Assembly (NCBI RefSeq): GCF_028290435.1 | Contig: NZ_JAQGJV010000088.1 | Location: 28,474 to 92,473 of the forward strand | DNA: 64,000 nt | Source of the DNA: Devosia sp. | GTDB taxonomy: Bacteria; Pseudomonadota; Alphaproteobacteria; Rhizobiales; Devosiaceae | Direction of reading: 5' to 3' | Shown: in pieces, positions 39,218-48,589 of the stretch | Layout: every line of letters starts with the position of its first letter | How positions within the stretch are numbered: the stretch's first letter is position 1 | Translations under genes and position numbers: made by a program | Notes under the pieces: model-generated | Told to the model about the DNA's origin: nothing | The model's input: only the letters and a program-made list of their open reading frames with translations | The model's database searches: none

Positions 39218-40893
39218 GAGAAAAATCCGTGCAGATACCAGGTCGGGTTTGGCGCCACACCATAGATGCCCAGACGGAACAGCCAGAAGCGGCGACCGCC
39301 CGCGTCTTCGGCGACGTAATAATCGCGAACGGCGTTCCATGTATAAAACAGCGGCACGTTCGGTATGTAAGGCGGCGTCTTTCCCAGTTTTTTGAGCTCT
39401 TCCAGCTCTTGAGGCGTGGCGGGCGGAACCAGGACGAGACGCTGGCCGCTGCGCCACCATTCGGCATTGAGCCGCTCCGGGCCCTGGGCCTTGACGAACC
39501 TGTAGCTCACCCGGCGCCAGGTCATTGCCATGGGCGGGCCGTCAGGCACTTCGGCGGTAATGCCGACGAGTTCCGGCATAGGCAGCAGCCGGAGAGGACG
39601 CGGCTGTTCAGGATCTGGCAGCGCCGCGGGATTATCGATGCTGCGGGCAATCACCGGCTCCAGCCGCACCGCACGCTCGGGAATATGGGTATCGACGAAG
39701 GCGCTGCGCACGACCGACAGGGTGCCCAGCCGACTGCTCATGCGATCGTAAAGGCGCCCCAGATCCGTATCGTCTCCCCGGGAAAATGCCCCCAACTGAC
39801 TTGGCTCCAGCGGCGCCACCGAGCTGGCTGCCAGACGGATCATGTCGATGCCGAAGCCGGCGTCGTACTCGCCCTGCAAGCGCTCCGCACGATTGGCGAA
39901 CAGCCGCGCGATATGATCAGGATCACGCGTCGGGCTGCCGGCATTGACCGAGAGGGTCATGACCTTGTGGTCGACCCGATAGAGAAACAGGTGAAACGCC
40001 TGCGCGCCAAGACCCTCGCTTTCAAGCCTTATCCCAAGCTGAATGCCCAGGTCATGAGTGGTCATCAGCACGTCGTCCATGAGCCCGATCGGATCGGGAA
40101 ATTTCCGTTCGGCATAGCGCTCGGCAACCGGCAGGCGCGGGGTCATCCGTTCTTCGAGATAGCCATAGGCTTGGTCGATGCGCATGATCAGCGAGGCCCC
40201 GAACCGCGCCTGCAGGCCCTTGCGGTCGCGGCCACGCAACTGGCCGATCTGCTTGAGCCCCATCTGGGTCAGTCCGGCGATCTGCATCGGCAGGAGACGC
40301 AGGGCCGCGACCGATAGACCATCGAGCAGACTCCCCGTCTGATCGGCCGCGACCACGCGGTTAGGAGCGAAATGGCTGGCGGCCCACGCGGCGCCGATGC
40401 TCGAGGCCACGGCACCGTCGGCGGCATAGCCCAATTGGCGCAGGCGCAGGACCAGCATGCGCAACATGGCCAGTTCGCTCCCGAACAGGTGGGACACTCC
40501 GGTGATGTCGAGCACCAGATCCCCATAGGCATTCATGTCGCTCATCACCGCCACCAGCGGGCTGGCATTGGAGTGCCAATCGGCGAAAATGCCGAATGCC
40601 GCTTCCAGCAGCGGCTGGTCGATTTCACGCGCAGTCAAATCCGGCACCATGGCGCGGGCATCGGCAAGGTTCTGGCCGATGTAAAGTTTTTGCGCCCCAG
40701 CCAGTCGGTCCACGGCTGCCAGCCGCAACCCACCTTTTATCCGCTCGTAAAGCGCCAATGGGCCGGTTAGCGCCGGTTCAGCCCGCTTCAGATAATCGGT
40801 CGGCCAAGTCGGCAAATAGAGCGCCAGGTAGCGCCGGTCGCTCAACAGGCCCGGCTGGGCGTCCTCTCCTGTCATCGACGATCTGAAAGCCAT
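39214..40893 (-). CDS. imuB: ImuB, Y-family polymerase-like mutasome protein
   Basis: 559 residues from the ATG at 40893; an ATG at 40875 is also possible. It begins RRYLALYLPTWPTDYLKR, where active Y-family polymerases have an Asp that is missing here. The middle (YGDLVLDITGVSHLFG) and the LRQLGY...IGAAWA helix-hairpin region are typical. ImuB is a catalytically dead hub that binds the beta clamp and DnaE2. It overlaps imuA by about 100 bases. Confidence 0.93.
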   Translation of the reverse strand: MAFRSSMTGEDAQPGLLSDRRYLALYLPTWPTDYLKRAEPALTGPLALYERIKGGLRLAAVDRLAGAQKLYIGQNLADARAMVPDLTAREIDQPLLEAAFGIFADWHSNASPLVAVMSDMNAYGDLVLDITGVSHLFGSELAMLRMLVLRLRQLGYAADGAVASSIGAAWAASHFAPNRVVAADQTGSLLDGLSVAALRLLPMQIAGLTQMGLKQIGQLRGRDRKGLQARFGASLIMRIDQAYGYLEERMTPRLPVAERYAERKFPDPIGLMDDVLMTTHDLGIQLGIRLESEGLGAQAFHLFLYRVDHKVMTLSVNAGSPTRDPDHIARLFANRAERLQGEYDAGFGIDMIRLAASSVAPLEPSQLGAFSRGDDTDLGRLYDRMSSRLGTLSVVRSAFVDTHIPERAVRLEPVIARSIDNPAALPDPEQPRPLRLLPMPELVGITAEVPDGPPMAMTWRRVSYRFVKAQGPERLNAEWWRSGQRLVLVPPATPQELEELKKLGKTPPYIPNVPLFYTWNAVRDYYVAEDAGGRRFWLFRLGIYGVAPNPTWYLHGFFS

Positions 40894-41587
40894 TTTCCGT
40901 CCACTCCAGCAGCCATTCCTGGTTTTGCCTGTCGCCGATCACGCCGCGTTCCAGCCGGGCTCGCCATCGCGTTTCACCCGGTGCGCGGGCATCGAATTGC
41001 GTGGTGGCGCTGAGTGCGGGCGTCAGGTGCCAGCGCAACTGGGCAGCGCTGGCTTCGCGCCAGGCGCCATAGCGCAGCAGGAACAGTGACGTGCCGCCGG
41101 CATCGGCGCGCAGGCTGAGGCGGCGGCTGGCGGTGAAATCGAGCACTTTGGGATGGCCCGCGATATCGGCGATTACCGCCGCCACCGCCCCACAGGCCAA
41201 AGCTTCCTCGACCGCCCAGAGCAGTTCGATCATATTGGCCGGCCGGATCAACACCAGCGCATCGGGATCGAACCCGAAACTGGCCAGCCCCGGCCCATAG
41301 GGCAGGCCCATTTCCTGGGCCTCGGCGAGCATCTGCAGATAGATCACCGCGCGACGCACGGGCGTCAGCAGGCCGCGCGCCTGCCCCAGGGCAAACCCCA
41401 GCAGCGCCGCTGTGTTGCGGCGCTCGTCGGCAAACACCTCCTGCACCAAGCCGGGTGCTGGCACGATGAACTGATCTGTTCCGTGATCGGGTGCGCTGGA
41501 CGGCTCGCTCAGCACCGGCCGCCGCTCGATATTGGCGATGCTGGCGCGTAACACCGCCAGCCGCTCCTGTTTGGCAAGGCTGCTCAT
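40778..41587 (-). CDS. imuA: ImuA, RecA-like mutasome protein
   Basis: 269 residues from the ATG at 41587 (AAAGG upstream). The start MSSLAKQERLAVLRASIANIE and the region PYGPGLASFGFDPDALVLIRP, MIELLWAVEEALACGAV are typical of ImuA (SulA/RecA-like). It is the first gene of the imuA-imuB-dnaE2 cassette. Its last 100 or so bases also encode the start of ImuB in another frame. Confidence 0.9.
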   Translation of the reverse strand: MSSLAKQERLAVLRASIANIERRPVLSEPSSAPDHGTDQFIVPAPGLVQEVFADERRNTAALLGFALGQARGLLTPVRRAVIYLQMLAEAQEMGLPYGPGLASFGFDPDALVLIRPANMIELLWAVEEALACGAVAAVIADIAGHPKVLDFTASRRLSLRADAGGTSLFLLRYGAWREASAAQLRWHLTPALSATTQFDARAPGETRWRARLERGVIGDRQNQEWLLEWTENGFQIVDDRRGRPAGPVERPALPGALFADLADRLSEAG

Positions 41588-41614
41588 GGAGCCAACCTTT
41601 CTGTTGCTCGTTAA

Positions 41615-41629
41615 GAACAAACAGTGAAC
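41615..41629 (-). promoter_or_regulatory. LexA box of the imuA-imuB-dnaE2 operon
   Basis: GAAC (41615-41618), 7 bases, GAAC (41626-41629): the alphaproteobacterial SOS box GTTC-N7-GTTC read on the minus strand. It lies 28 bases upstream of the imuA start, as expected for a DNA-damage-inducible mutasome. Confidence 0.85.
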
Positions 41630-41827
41630 ACTGGAGTCAGCTCGAGAGTCAAGCTGACTCTTTTCAGCGCGCCCAAGTGTGGCGACCCGGCATCAGCCGT
41701 GCACAAGACCGCGTAATGCCGAGGACGTGTTCTTGAGAGAATCCGGGACGCTGTCTATCGTGCTCTGGCCTGCCTCCCGGCGTGCTCCATCTTCTGTCGT
41801 TTCGCGCTCCTCAAGGAGGCTTTTGCC

Positions 41828-42268
41828 GTGTTCGAGGCCATTACCCGTCTGTTCCAAAAGCCGGATGACGCGCTTTCCGTCCACGACCCCAAGCTGGCCG
41901 TGGCCGCGCTGCTGGTACATCTGGCGGCCGTCGATGGGCAGATCAAGGACGAGGAACGCAAGGCCATCAAGGGCGCGTTGCAGGATCACTACGATCTCGA
42001 TGAAGCGGCCGTCGACCGGCTGGTGAAGGACGCTTCGCTACGCGACGCCGAATCGGTGGATTTCTACAAATTCACCTCGACCCTGTCCTCGCTCGAAAGC
42101 GAGGACCGCATCGAAATCGTCCGGATGATGTGGCAAGTGGTGTTTGCCGATAAATCCAACCACGAACTTGAGGACAACATGGTCTGGCGCATTGCCGAAC
42201 TGATCGGCGTTTCGGCGCGCGACCGCACCGTGCTGCGCAACCAGATCGGCAAGGCCGGCAAGGCCTGA
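41828..42268 (+). CDS. TerB-like family protein
   Basis: 146 residues from a GTG at 41828 (AAGGAGG upstream). The helical pattern AALLVHLAAVDGQIKDEERKAI and the later acidic helices match the TerB tellurite-resistance-associated fold. It is cytoplasmic and predicted to bind metal through acidic residues; there is no ter operon nearby, so no tellurite role is implied. Confidence 0.88.
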   Translation: MFEAITRLFQKPDDALSVHDPKLAVAALLVHLAAVDGQIKDEERKAIKGALQDHYDLDEAAVDRLVKDASLRDAESVDFYKFTSTLSSLESEDRIEIVRMMWQVVFADKSNHELEDNMVWRIAELIGVSARDRTVLRNQIGKAGKA

Positions 42269-42284
42269 GCCACCCCTGCCATCC

Positions 42285-42860
42285 TCAATCCGCCGCATCC
42301 CAGGCGGTGAACTTGCCGATGATGTCCACCTTGTCATTGGCGCAGTCGAACTTGCCGGCCTTGTCGGCGGCCTGCCGCGCCAGCTCATTAGCATTGGGAT
42401 TGGCCAGCGCGTCGATATAGGCGATGTGGCAGGTCTGCCCCTCGAGCAATTGGGTCACCACCAGCACTTCGTTGGTTTCCTCGTAGGTTTCCTGATTCTG
42501 GGTGAAATAGCGCACGATGGTCGCCACCGGCAGCCAGCCGCCCGAGGCGTTGCTGAGCCGCCATTCCAACTTCGGCCCAAGATGGTTGAAGGGCCCCAGC
42601 GATTGCCCGAAGCCCGGCTCCTTCTGGATGTTGAAGCCATAATTGAGCACGAAGCGCAGATCGCCCTCGCTCACCCGCAGCGGATATCCCTTGTAGCCGG
42701 GGCAGGCCCAACTGGCGCCGAAATCGTCGGCGTCGAGCACGAGGCATTGGTCGAGATTGATATCCGTATAGGCGCTGTTGAAGCCCGCGAAGGCCGGCTG
42801 TGCCACGCCGAACGTGCCGGCCAGGGCCAGCATGGGAAGCCACCAAAAAGTCTTCGTCAT
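42285..42860 (-). CDS. Secreted protein of unknown function
   Basis: 191 residues with a signal peptide (MTKTFWWLPMLALAGTFGVAQPAFA). Four cysteines are present (DQCLVL, WACPGYKG, QTCHIAY, FDCANDK), which could form two disulfides. It reads like the small exported proteins with an NPNANELARQAAD helix seen in Hyphomicrobiales, but I cannot name it. It is convergent with the TerB-like gene. Confidence 0.7.
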   Translation of the reverse strand: MTKTFWWLPMLALAGTFGVAQPAFAGFNSAYTDINLDQCLVLDADDFGASWACPGYKGYPLRVSEGDLRFVLNYGFNIQKEPGFGQSLGPFNHLGPKLEWRLSNASGGWLPVATIVRYFTQNQETYEETNEVLVVTQLLEGQTCHIAYIDALANPNANELARQAADKAGKFDCANDKVDIIGKFTAWDAAD

Positions 42861-42978
42861 AGTCTCGTCTCCTCATGCGCATACCAGCATCGACGGCAAT
42901 ATGGCTTGCTTTTGGGGCGTACCCTAGGCAGAACGCCGCCAGACTGCCGCCCTCCGCATGAACGAGACCTGACAGATC

Positions 42979-43512
42979 ATGAACATCGACGCCATTCCGA
43001 CCGGCAAGAACCCGCCCGACGACCTCAACGTCATCATCGAAGTCCCCATGGGCGGCGAGCCGATCAAGTACGAGATCGACAAAGCCTCTGGCGCGCTGTT
43101 CGTCGACCGCTTCCTCTATACGCCGATGCGTTACCCCGGCAATTACGGCTTCGTACCCCACACGCTGTGCGGCGACGGTGATCCGCTCGACGTCATCGTG
43201 ATGAATTCGCGGCCGCTGGTCCCCGGTGCCGTGGTGCGCTGCCGCCCCTTCGGCGTACTGTTCATGGAAGACGATGGCGGGCAGGATGAAAAAATCCTCG
43301 CCGTGCCCGTGAGCAAGCTCACCGCCATGTATGACCACATCAAGGATCTGGGCGACATGCAGGCTATTCAGGTCGAGCGGGTGAAGCACTTTTTCACCCA
43401 CTACAAGGATCTGGAGCCCGGCAAATGGGCCAAGATTTCCCATGTCGGCGGCTATGAGGACGCCAAGAAGGTGATTCTCGAATCGATCGAGCGGGCCAAC
43501 GCCGCCAAATAG
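42979..43512 (+). CDS. ppa: Inorganic pyrophosphatase
   Basis: 177 residues, a soluble family I enzyme. The signature is clear: [17 protein letters not shown], then [14 protein letters not shown] and [11 protein letters not shown], whose Asp cluster binds magnesium. It hydrolyses pyrophosphate to phosphate and so drives biosynthesis. A membrane-bound hppA is also present in this window. Confidence 0.98.
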   Translation: MNIDAIPTGKNPPDDLNVIIEVPMGGEPIKYEIDKASGALFVDRFLYTPMRYPGNYGFVPHTLCGDGDPLDVIVMNSRPLVPGAVVRCRPFGVLFMEDDGGQDEKILAVPVSKLTAMYDHIKDLGDMQAIQVERVKHFFTHYKDLEPGKWAKISHVGGYEDAKKVILESIERANAAK

Positions 43513-43575
43513 GCTGCGTCTCATCCTCGCCGCAAACGGATGTATGGTCGAGATTTTGCCCTGAGGGAGCTCACC

Positions 43576-44958
43576 ATGAAACCCGTTTTCGCGGCTTTTG
43601 CCGGCCTGTTGCTGACATCCCAGCTTGCAATGGCCCAGGCGCCCGCCGCGCTCCCCGATGCGGCGGCGGTCGCTCAAATCCTGGCCGACCGTATTGATCG
43701 CGATGGCCAGGGCGTCGGCATGGCCGTGGGCCTGGTCGATGGCGCCACGCCAAGCTTCGTCACTCATGGCAGTCTCGATACCGGCGGCGCTCCGGTCGAT
43801 GAGCATACGCTGTTCGAAATCGGCTCGGTCACCAAGATTTTCACCGACCTGCTGCTGGCAGACATGGTCGTCCGCGGCGAGATGAAACTCGACGACCCGG
43901 TCGCCGATTATCTGCCGGCGGGCACGGTAGTCCCCGAGCGCAATGGCCAGCAGATCACCCTGTTCGATCTGGCCACCCACAGCTCCGGCCTGCCGCGCAT
44001 GCCATCCAATATGGCGCCGGCCGATCCGTTCAATCCGTTCGCCGATTACAGCGCCGAGCAGCTTTATGCTTTTCTGGGCATCTACACCTTGCCGCGCGAT
44101 ATCGGCACCCAGTTCGAATATTCCAATCTGGGCCTGGCCCTGCTCGGAGAGGCGATCGTCACCAAATCCGGCATGGACTATGCCAGCCTGGTGCGCACCC
44201 GCATTCTCGAGCCGCTGGGCATGGCCGATACTGCGATGACCCTGACGCCGGAGCAGACCGCGCGCTTCGCCACCGGCCATGACGGAGACCTGACGGCAAC
44301 GCCGCATTGGGACTTCGATGCCTTCGCGCCGGCCGGCGCTTACCGCTCCAGCGCTGCCGACATGGCCAAATTCGTCTCCGCCGCCAGCGGCGCGGTCTCG
44401 ACACCGCTGGACGCCGCCTTCGCGCTGATGCTTGACCGCACACGGCCGGTCGAACCCAGCACCAATATCGGACTGGGCTGGCTGATCACCGACCATGACG
44501 GCAAGCAGACCGTCTGGCATGATGGCATCACGGGCGGTTTTTGGGCCTTTATTGGCGTCAATCGCGCCAGCAAGGTGGGTGCCGTCGTGCTGGCCAATAC
44601 CTCGACCACCAGCGGCATCAACGATATCGGCCTGCACCTGCTGGACCAGAGCCTGGCTTTGGTCGCGCAGCCCAAGCGCCATGTCGCGGTCGACATTGAC
44701 CCCGCCTCGCTCGACAATTATGTCGGCGATTATGCGCTGAGCCCGGACTTCGTGCTGACCGTCACCGCCCAGAATGGCAGCCTGTTCGTGCAGGCCACCA
44801 ACCAGCCCAAAAACCAGGTGTTCTTCGAAGGCGACCACAATTTCTTCTACAAGGTTGTGGATGCGCAACTGAGCTTCACCATGGGGCCGGATGGCAAGGC
44901 CACCAGCGTCGTCCTGCATCAAAACGGTCAGGACATTCCGGGGCCGCGACAGCAATGA
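43576..44958 (+). CDS. Serine hydrolase, class C beta-lactamase/AmpH type
   Basis: 460 residues from the ATG at 43576 (GAGGGAG upstream), with a signal peptide (VFAAFAGLLLTSQLAMAQ). Catalytic motifs: S-x-x-K as IGSVTKIF, Y-x-N as EYSNLG, and HDG in VWHDGITGGFW. A C-terminal beta domain (about 370-460) follows, as in penicillin-binding-protein-related esterases. It could be a peptidoglycan or ester hydrolase; beta-lactamase activity is not implied. Its stop overlaps the next gene's start. Confidence 0.9.
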   Translation: MKPVFAAFAGLLLTSQLAMAQAPAALPDAAAVAQILADRIDRDGQGVGMAVGLVDGATPSFVTHGSLDTGGAPVDEHTLFEIGSVTKIFTDLLLADMVVRGEMKLDDPVADYLPAGTVVPERNGQQITLFDLATHSSGLPRMPSNMAPADPFNPFADYSAEQLYAFLGIYTLPRDIGTQFEYSNLGLALLGEAIVTKSGMDYASLVRTRILEPLGMADTAMTLTPEQTARFATGHDGDLTATPHWDFDAFAPAGAYRSSAADMAKFVSAASGAVSTPLDAAFALMLDRTRPVEPSTNIGLGWLITDHDGKQTVWHDGITGGFWAFIGVNRASKVGAVVLANTSTTSGINDIGLHLLDQSLALVAQPKRHVAVDIDPASLDNYVGDYALSPDFVLTVTAQNGSLFVQATNQPKNQVFFEGDHNFFYKVVDAQLSFTMGPDGKATSVVLHQNGQDIPGPRQQ

Positions 44959-45563
44959 TGAGCCCCGGCCAGATCGTCATTCTAAACGGTGCGCCGCGGG
45001 CGGGGAAATCTTCGATTGCCGCCGCCATCCAGGCCAGCCTGAACGGTACCTGGATCAATCTGGGCGTCGACACCTATGCCAAGGCAACGCCGCCGCAATT
45101 GATGCCCGGTATCGGCCTGCGACCGGGTGGCGAAAGGCCAGACCTCGAAGCCATTGTGCCGGTGCTTTACGCCGCACTCTATGACAGCATCGCCGCCCAT
45201 GCCCGGCTGGGCGTGAATGTCGTTGCCGATTTCGGCCATCACGACGATTACTCCCGGCCGCTCGGCATCCTGCCCGATTGTGCCCGGCGCCTGGCGGGCC
45301 TGCCGGTGCTGTTCGTCGGTGTGCATTGCCCGCTCGACATCATCATGGCCCGACGAAATGCCGATCCGCAGGGTTACGCCACCGGCGACACAGCACCCCC
45401 GCCGGTGCTGCGCTGGCAGGCGGCGGTGCATGTGCCTGGCATTTACGACCTGACGCTCGATACTGCCACGCCGACCCCAGAACAGTCGGCAGCACTGATC
45501 GCTCGAACGCTGGACACCGGCATCCCCCGCCCCACCGCCTTCGAGCGCCTGGCCCAAACGTGA
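44955..45563 (+). CDS. Chloramphenicol phosphotransferase-like P-loop kinase
   Basis: 202 residues. The P-loop GAPRAGKSS near the start, NLGVDTYAKATPP, VVADFGHHDD and LFVGVHCPLDIIMAR match the CPT-like kinases, related to the enzyme that phosphorylates chloramphenicol. Most relatives are of unknown substrate, so resistance should not be assumed. The start (ATGATG) overlaps the preceding stop. Confidence 0.85.
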   Translation: MMSPGQIVILNGAPRAGKSSIAAAIQASLNGTWINLGVDTYAKATPPQLMPGIGLRPGGERPDLEAIVPVLYAALYDSIAAHARLGVNVVADFGHHDDYSRPLGILPDCARRLAGLPVLFVGVHCPLDIIMARRNADPQGYATGDTAPPPVLRWQAAVHVPGIYDLTLDTATPTPEQSAALIARTLDTGIPRPTAFERLAQT

Positions 45564-45614
45564 TTTGCCGCCCCTCCCGTCCGGGCGCATCGTCGCCCCA
45601 TAGGGGAGATGGTC

Positions 45615-45812
45615 ATGAAAATTCTCGGCAATATCGTCGGCGTAGTCCTGCTGCTCATTGGTGCGCTGTGGACGCTGCAGGGCTCCAATGTGCTCGCAGG
45701 GAGCGCCATGTCGGGCCAGAGCCAATGGCTCTATATCGGCATTGTCTTGCTCGTCGTCGGTCTGGTGGCGCTGTACTGGACCAATATGCGCAAGCCCATG
45801 CCTCGGCGCTGA
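45615..45812 (+). CDS. Small membrane protein with two helices
   Basis: 65 residues from the ATG at 45615 (GGGGAG 6 bases upstream; the ATG at 45609 is too close to that site). Two hydrophobic segments, GNIVGVVLLLIGALWTL and LYIGIVLLVVGLVALYW, are linked by a loop with QGSNVL and end in a basic tail (MRKPMPRR). It is similar in plan to small inner-membrane proteins common in Hyphomicrobiales; the function is unknown. Confidence 0.75.
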   Translation: MKILGNIVGVVLLLIGALWTLQGSNVLAGSAMSGQSQWLYIGIVLLVVGLVALYWTNMRKPMPRR

Positions 45813-45829
45813 TCGCCTTTGTTCCAAGC

Positions 45830-46666
45830 CTACCGGCTTTTCGGAAAGCCCGCATGGGGCACGGCCACGCGTGTGCTGTAGAGCTTGCCCGTCGGGTGGT
45901 CGGTATTGATTTCGCCCGTCCATTCGTTGGCGGTGATGAACAGCGTGCGCCCGTCGGCGCCGCCCAGCATGCACGCAAAGGCCATCAGGTCGAGCGGCAC
46001 CTCGTCGAGCACCCTGCCCCCTTCGGCCACCCGCACGCAACGCTGGCCTGAACTGGCCCAGACGGCGCCTTCCGCATCCATGCAGATGCCATCAGCACCC
46101 TGTCCATCGAGCTTGGCCCAGACCCGCTGGTTGGAAAGGCTGCCATCAGCGGCGATATCGAAGGCCGTGAGGTTGCCGTTGAACGATTCCGCGCAGATCA
46201 GCGTCCTGCCATCCGGCGTGATCGCCATGCCATTGGGAAAGGCCAGCTCGCCAGGCTGACGCCGGACCCTGCCATCCGGCGTGACCAGGAGAATGAAGCC
46301 CGGCCGGAATTGGCCGCCGGGGAATTCGAAATTGACGCAGTTGAGATAGCTATTGCCCCGCCCGTCCACCACGATTTCGTTGCAGCCGTAGTCCAGGGCG
46401 GCAAACAGGGACAGCGAACCATCCTCGGCCAAAACCTGCAGCGCCTTGGCGCGTGCATTGACCACGAGGCATCGGCCATCGGGCAGCCAGTCGATCGAGA
46501 ATGGCAGCGACGCAACCTTGGCGACCGCGGTGCTGCGGCCCTCCTCGGTCACCGCATAGAGCGTTTCGGCCACCCAATCGGCAAACCAGATACGGCCATC
46601 GTGCCAGCGCGGCGACTCCCCCAGAAGGATGCCGGTCTGCAAGGTCTTGAGCTGGTAGTCGGACAT
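45830..46666 (-). CDS. SMP-30/gluconolactonase family protein
   Basis: 278 residues from the ATG at 46666 (GGAGATGA upstream). The beta-propeller pattern has repeated metal-site motifs: LGESPRWHDGRIWFAD, CNEIVVDGRGNSYL, FPNGMAITPDGRTL, and ADGICMDAEGAVW. Metal-dependent lactonase is the likely activity; the sugar is unknown. Confidence 0.92.
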   Translation of the reverse strand: MSDYQLKTLQTGILLGESPRWHDGRIWFADWVAETLYAVTEEGRSTAVAKVASLPFSIDWLPDGRCLVVNARAKALQVLAEDGSLSLFAALDYGCNEIVVDGRGNSYLNCVNFEFPGGQFRPGFILLVTPDGRVRRQPGELAFPNGMAITPDGRTLICAESFNGNLTAFDIAADGSLSNQRVWAKLDGQGADGICMDAEGAVWASSGQRCVRVAEGGRVLDEVPLDLMAFACMLGGADGRTLFITANEWTGEINTDHPTGKLYSTRVAVPHAGFPKSR

Positions 46667-46807
46667 TGTCATCTCCATTCCCCGGTTATGACAATGTCGC
46701 GCGACCCAGCCTCATTTCGACACCCACGCTGGATTTCTGCCGCAAATGCGAAGGGCGGGACCGTTGCCGATCCCGCCCCTGATAGCAGGCGATGAAACCG
46801 CCGGGGA

Positions 46808-47284
46808 TTACTTGCGCGGATTGACGGGGCGCATGAGGCTGGTGACGCCCTTGCCGGCATTGAAGGCCTTGATGGCATCGTACTGCACGCAATCGGGCGC
46901 CATTTCCATCAGCTCGATGCGGTTGCCATCGGGATCTTCCACCCAGGCGCCAAAATTGTTGTCGAGACCCTTCTTGCCGTTGAACGGATGCATCAGCGCG
47001 ATGCCGGCAGCCTCCAGTTCACGCAGCGCCGCGTTCATGTTGTCGACGGTGATGCAGAGGTGGTTGAAGCCGGTCGGCTCCGGGCCGGGCGACCGCGCCA
47101 CGCCGCCCCCGGTCAGCTCGAGATAGAGATTGTCGTCGAACTTGAGGTAGACGATCCACGGCTTGTGGTCTTCGTCGGTCAGCTCGAGAAAGAGCCGGAA
47201 GCCCAGCGTCTCGTAGAAAGCGATCGAGGCCCTGAGGTCCCGCGTCTTGAAATTGATATGCCCGAGCGTCTGAAACGCACCCAT
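46808..47284 (-). CDS. VOC (glyoxalase-like) family protein
   Basis: 158 residues, SD AGGGAGAAG. The motif LGHINFKTRDLRASIAFYETLGF, FNHLCITVDNMNAALRELEAAG and the metal-site Glu in DPDGNRIELMEM fit lactoylglutathione-lyase-like enzymes. It may detoxify methylglyoxal or a related compound, not certain. It is transcribed in the same direction as the SMP-30 gene, 141 bases away. Confidence 0.88.
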   Translation of the reverse strand: MGAFQTLGHINFKTRDLRASIAFYETLGFRLFLELTDEDHKPWIVYLKFDDNLYLELTGGGVARSPGPEPTGFNHLCITVDNMNAALRELEAAGIALMHPFNGKKGLDNNFGAWVEDPDGNRIELMEMAPDCVQYDAIKAFNAGKGVTSLMRPVNPRK

Positions 47285-47616
47285 GGTCTTCTCCCTGTGC
47301 CCTAATGGCGGTGGCGGAAGTTTTACGGCATATTATCGCTAATACAAGGGTGTCGAGGCAGATTATTCCCATATTAATGGCCTGCTCGTGCCGGCAATGT
47401 TCGCCTTGGCCGCTGGCGCTTTAAGCAAAGGCCACTGGCCTGCGGCCCGGCTGAGTAACCTGCCCCTATTCCAAGCCCCGGAAGGGAACGACGCCATGAT
47501 AGCGTATCGCCTTGACCTCGTGGATAAGTGCATTGCGCAGTGGCATGGCTGGACAGGCTCGACGCAACCAGCCGCCACAACCCGCGTTGCTTGCCCACAC
47601 AGGTGAGGATTTTCCC
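47285..47616. other. Intergenic region between two divergent genes
   Basis: A 332-base gap. AT-rich at 47317-47375 on the side of the VOC gene, probably its promoter. A 36-codon frame starting at 47496 (ATGATAGCG, with GGAAGGG upstream) ends 8 bases before the NmrA-like gene and could be a leader ORF, but nothing else supports it. Confidence 0.35.
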
Positions 47617-48534
47617 ATGACATCGACAATCGCCCTGGCCGGCGCGACCGGCAATCTTGGCCTCCGCATCGCCAAGGCCCTGCGGCAACAGGATGCCGAG
47701 GTGTGGGCGCTGGTGCGGCCCGAAACGGGCGACGACGACAAGCTCGCCGCCCTGATCGAGAGCCGCTGCACGGTGGTCAAGGTCGACCTGGCCAATCCCG
47801 AACAATTGCAGGCGGCGCTCAAGGGCGCCGATGTGGTGATCTCGGCACTGCAGGGCCTCCGCGACGTCATCGTCGGTACGCAGACCGACCTGCTGAATGC
47901 AGCGGTCGCGGTGGGGGTTCGGCGCTTCATTCCCTCGGACTATGCCGCCGATTTCACCAAGACGGAGGACGAGCCCAACCGCAATTTCGACATGCGGCGC
48001 GAGTTCGGCACGGTGCTGGATGCCGCCCCGATCGAGGCGGTCTCGGTGCTCAATGGCATGTTTATGGACCTGCTGGCCTATGGCATGCCGCTGTTCGATC
48101 TGCGCAAGCACAGCGTCACCTATTGGGGCGAGCCGAACCAGTTGCTCGACCTGACCACGATGGACGATACCGCTTTTGTCACCGCGCTGGCCGCGCTCGA
48201 TCCTCAAGCGCCGCGTTATGTACGGGTCGCCGGCGACCAGATCAGCGCTGCCGGGTTGGCGGCGCTGGGCGGCGAGCTGACCGGTACGCCGTTCCAACTG
48301 GTCCGTGCCGGCAACATTGCCGAGCTCAGCCAGGCCATCGAAAAGACGCGCGCCGCCGATCCGGGTGGCGAGGGCGAGGAATTCCCGCGCTGGCAGCAGA
48401 TGCAATACACCCGCAACATGATGAGCGGCAAAGCCAAGCTGGACCCGGTGGACAATGCGCGGTTTCCCACCATCGCCTGGACGAGCGTGCGCGATCTCGC
48501 GACCGGCATGCTGGCCCATCAGGGCGGTGGCTGA
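47617..48534 (+). CDS. NmrA-like NAD(P)-binding protein
   Basis: 305 residues from the ATG at 47617. The Rossmann start ALAGATGNLGLRIAKAL, DVVISALQG and RRFIPSDYAADF fit NmrA/isoflavone-reductase-like proteins, which bind NAD(P) either as sensors or as reductases. The substrate is unknown. Confidence 0.9.
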   Translation: MTSTIALAGATGNLGLRIAKALRQQDAEVWALVRPETGDDDKLAALIESRCTVVKVDLANPEQLQAALKGADVVISALQGLRDVIVGTQTDLLNAAVAVGVRRFIPSDYAADFTKTEDEPNRNFDMRREFGTVLDAAPIEAVSVLNGMFMDLLAYGMPLFDLRKHSVTYWGEPNQLLDLTTMDDTAFVTALAALDPQAPRYVRVAGDQISAAGLAALGGELTGTPFQLVRAGNIAELSQAIEKTRAADPGGEGEEFPRWQQMQYTRNMMSGKAKLDPVDNARFPTIAWTSVRDLATGMLAHQGGG

Positions 48535-48557
48535 CGCGGGCGTGCGCAAGCGCCGCG

Positions 48558-48577
48558 CGGAAACCCTGCGGTTTTTT
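48558..48577 (+). terminator. Possible terminator of the NmrA-like gene
   Basis: AAACC (48561-48565) pairs with GGTTT (48570-48574), then TTT. The stem is short but the T-run is six long. It is 24 bases after the stop. Confidence 0.45.
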
Positions 48578-48589
48578 GATCGAGCGGCA

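Noticed and set aside
39218..39460. 81-codon upstream extension of dnaE2
   Set aside because: It is a shadow of imuB. The GTG at 39217 overlapping the imuB stop gives the normal DnaE2 start.
42388..44955. 855-codon minus-strand frame
   Set aside because: Antisense to ppa and the serine hydrolase gene. GC-rich third positions open long reverse frames; composition is Gly/Arg/His rich and matches no family.
47388..47606. 72-codon frame before the NmrA-like gene
   Set aside because: Composition is not protein-like and there is no start signal for the full frame; only the inner start at 47496 has a possible site, kept as a remark.
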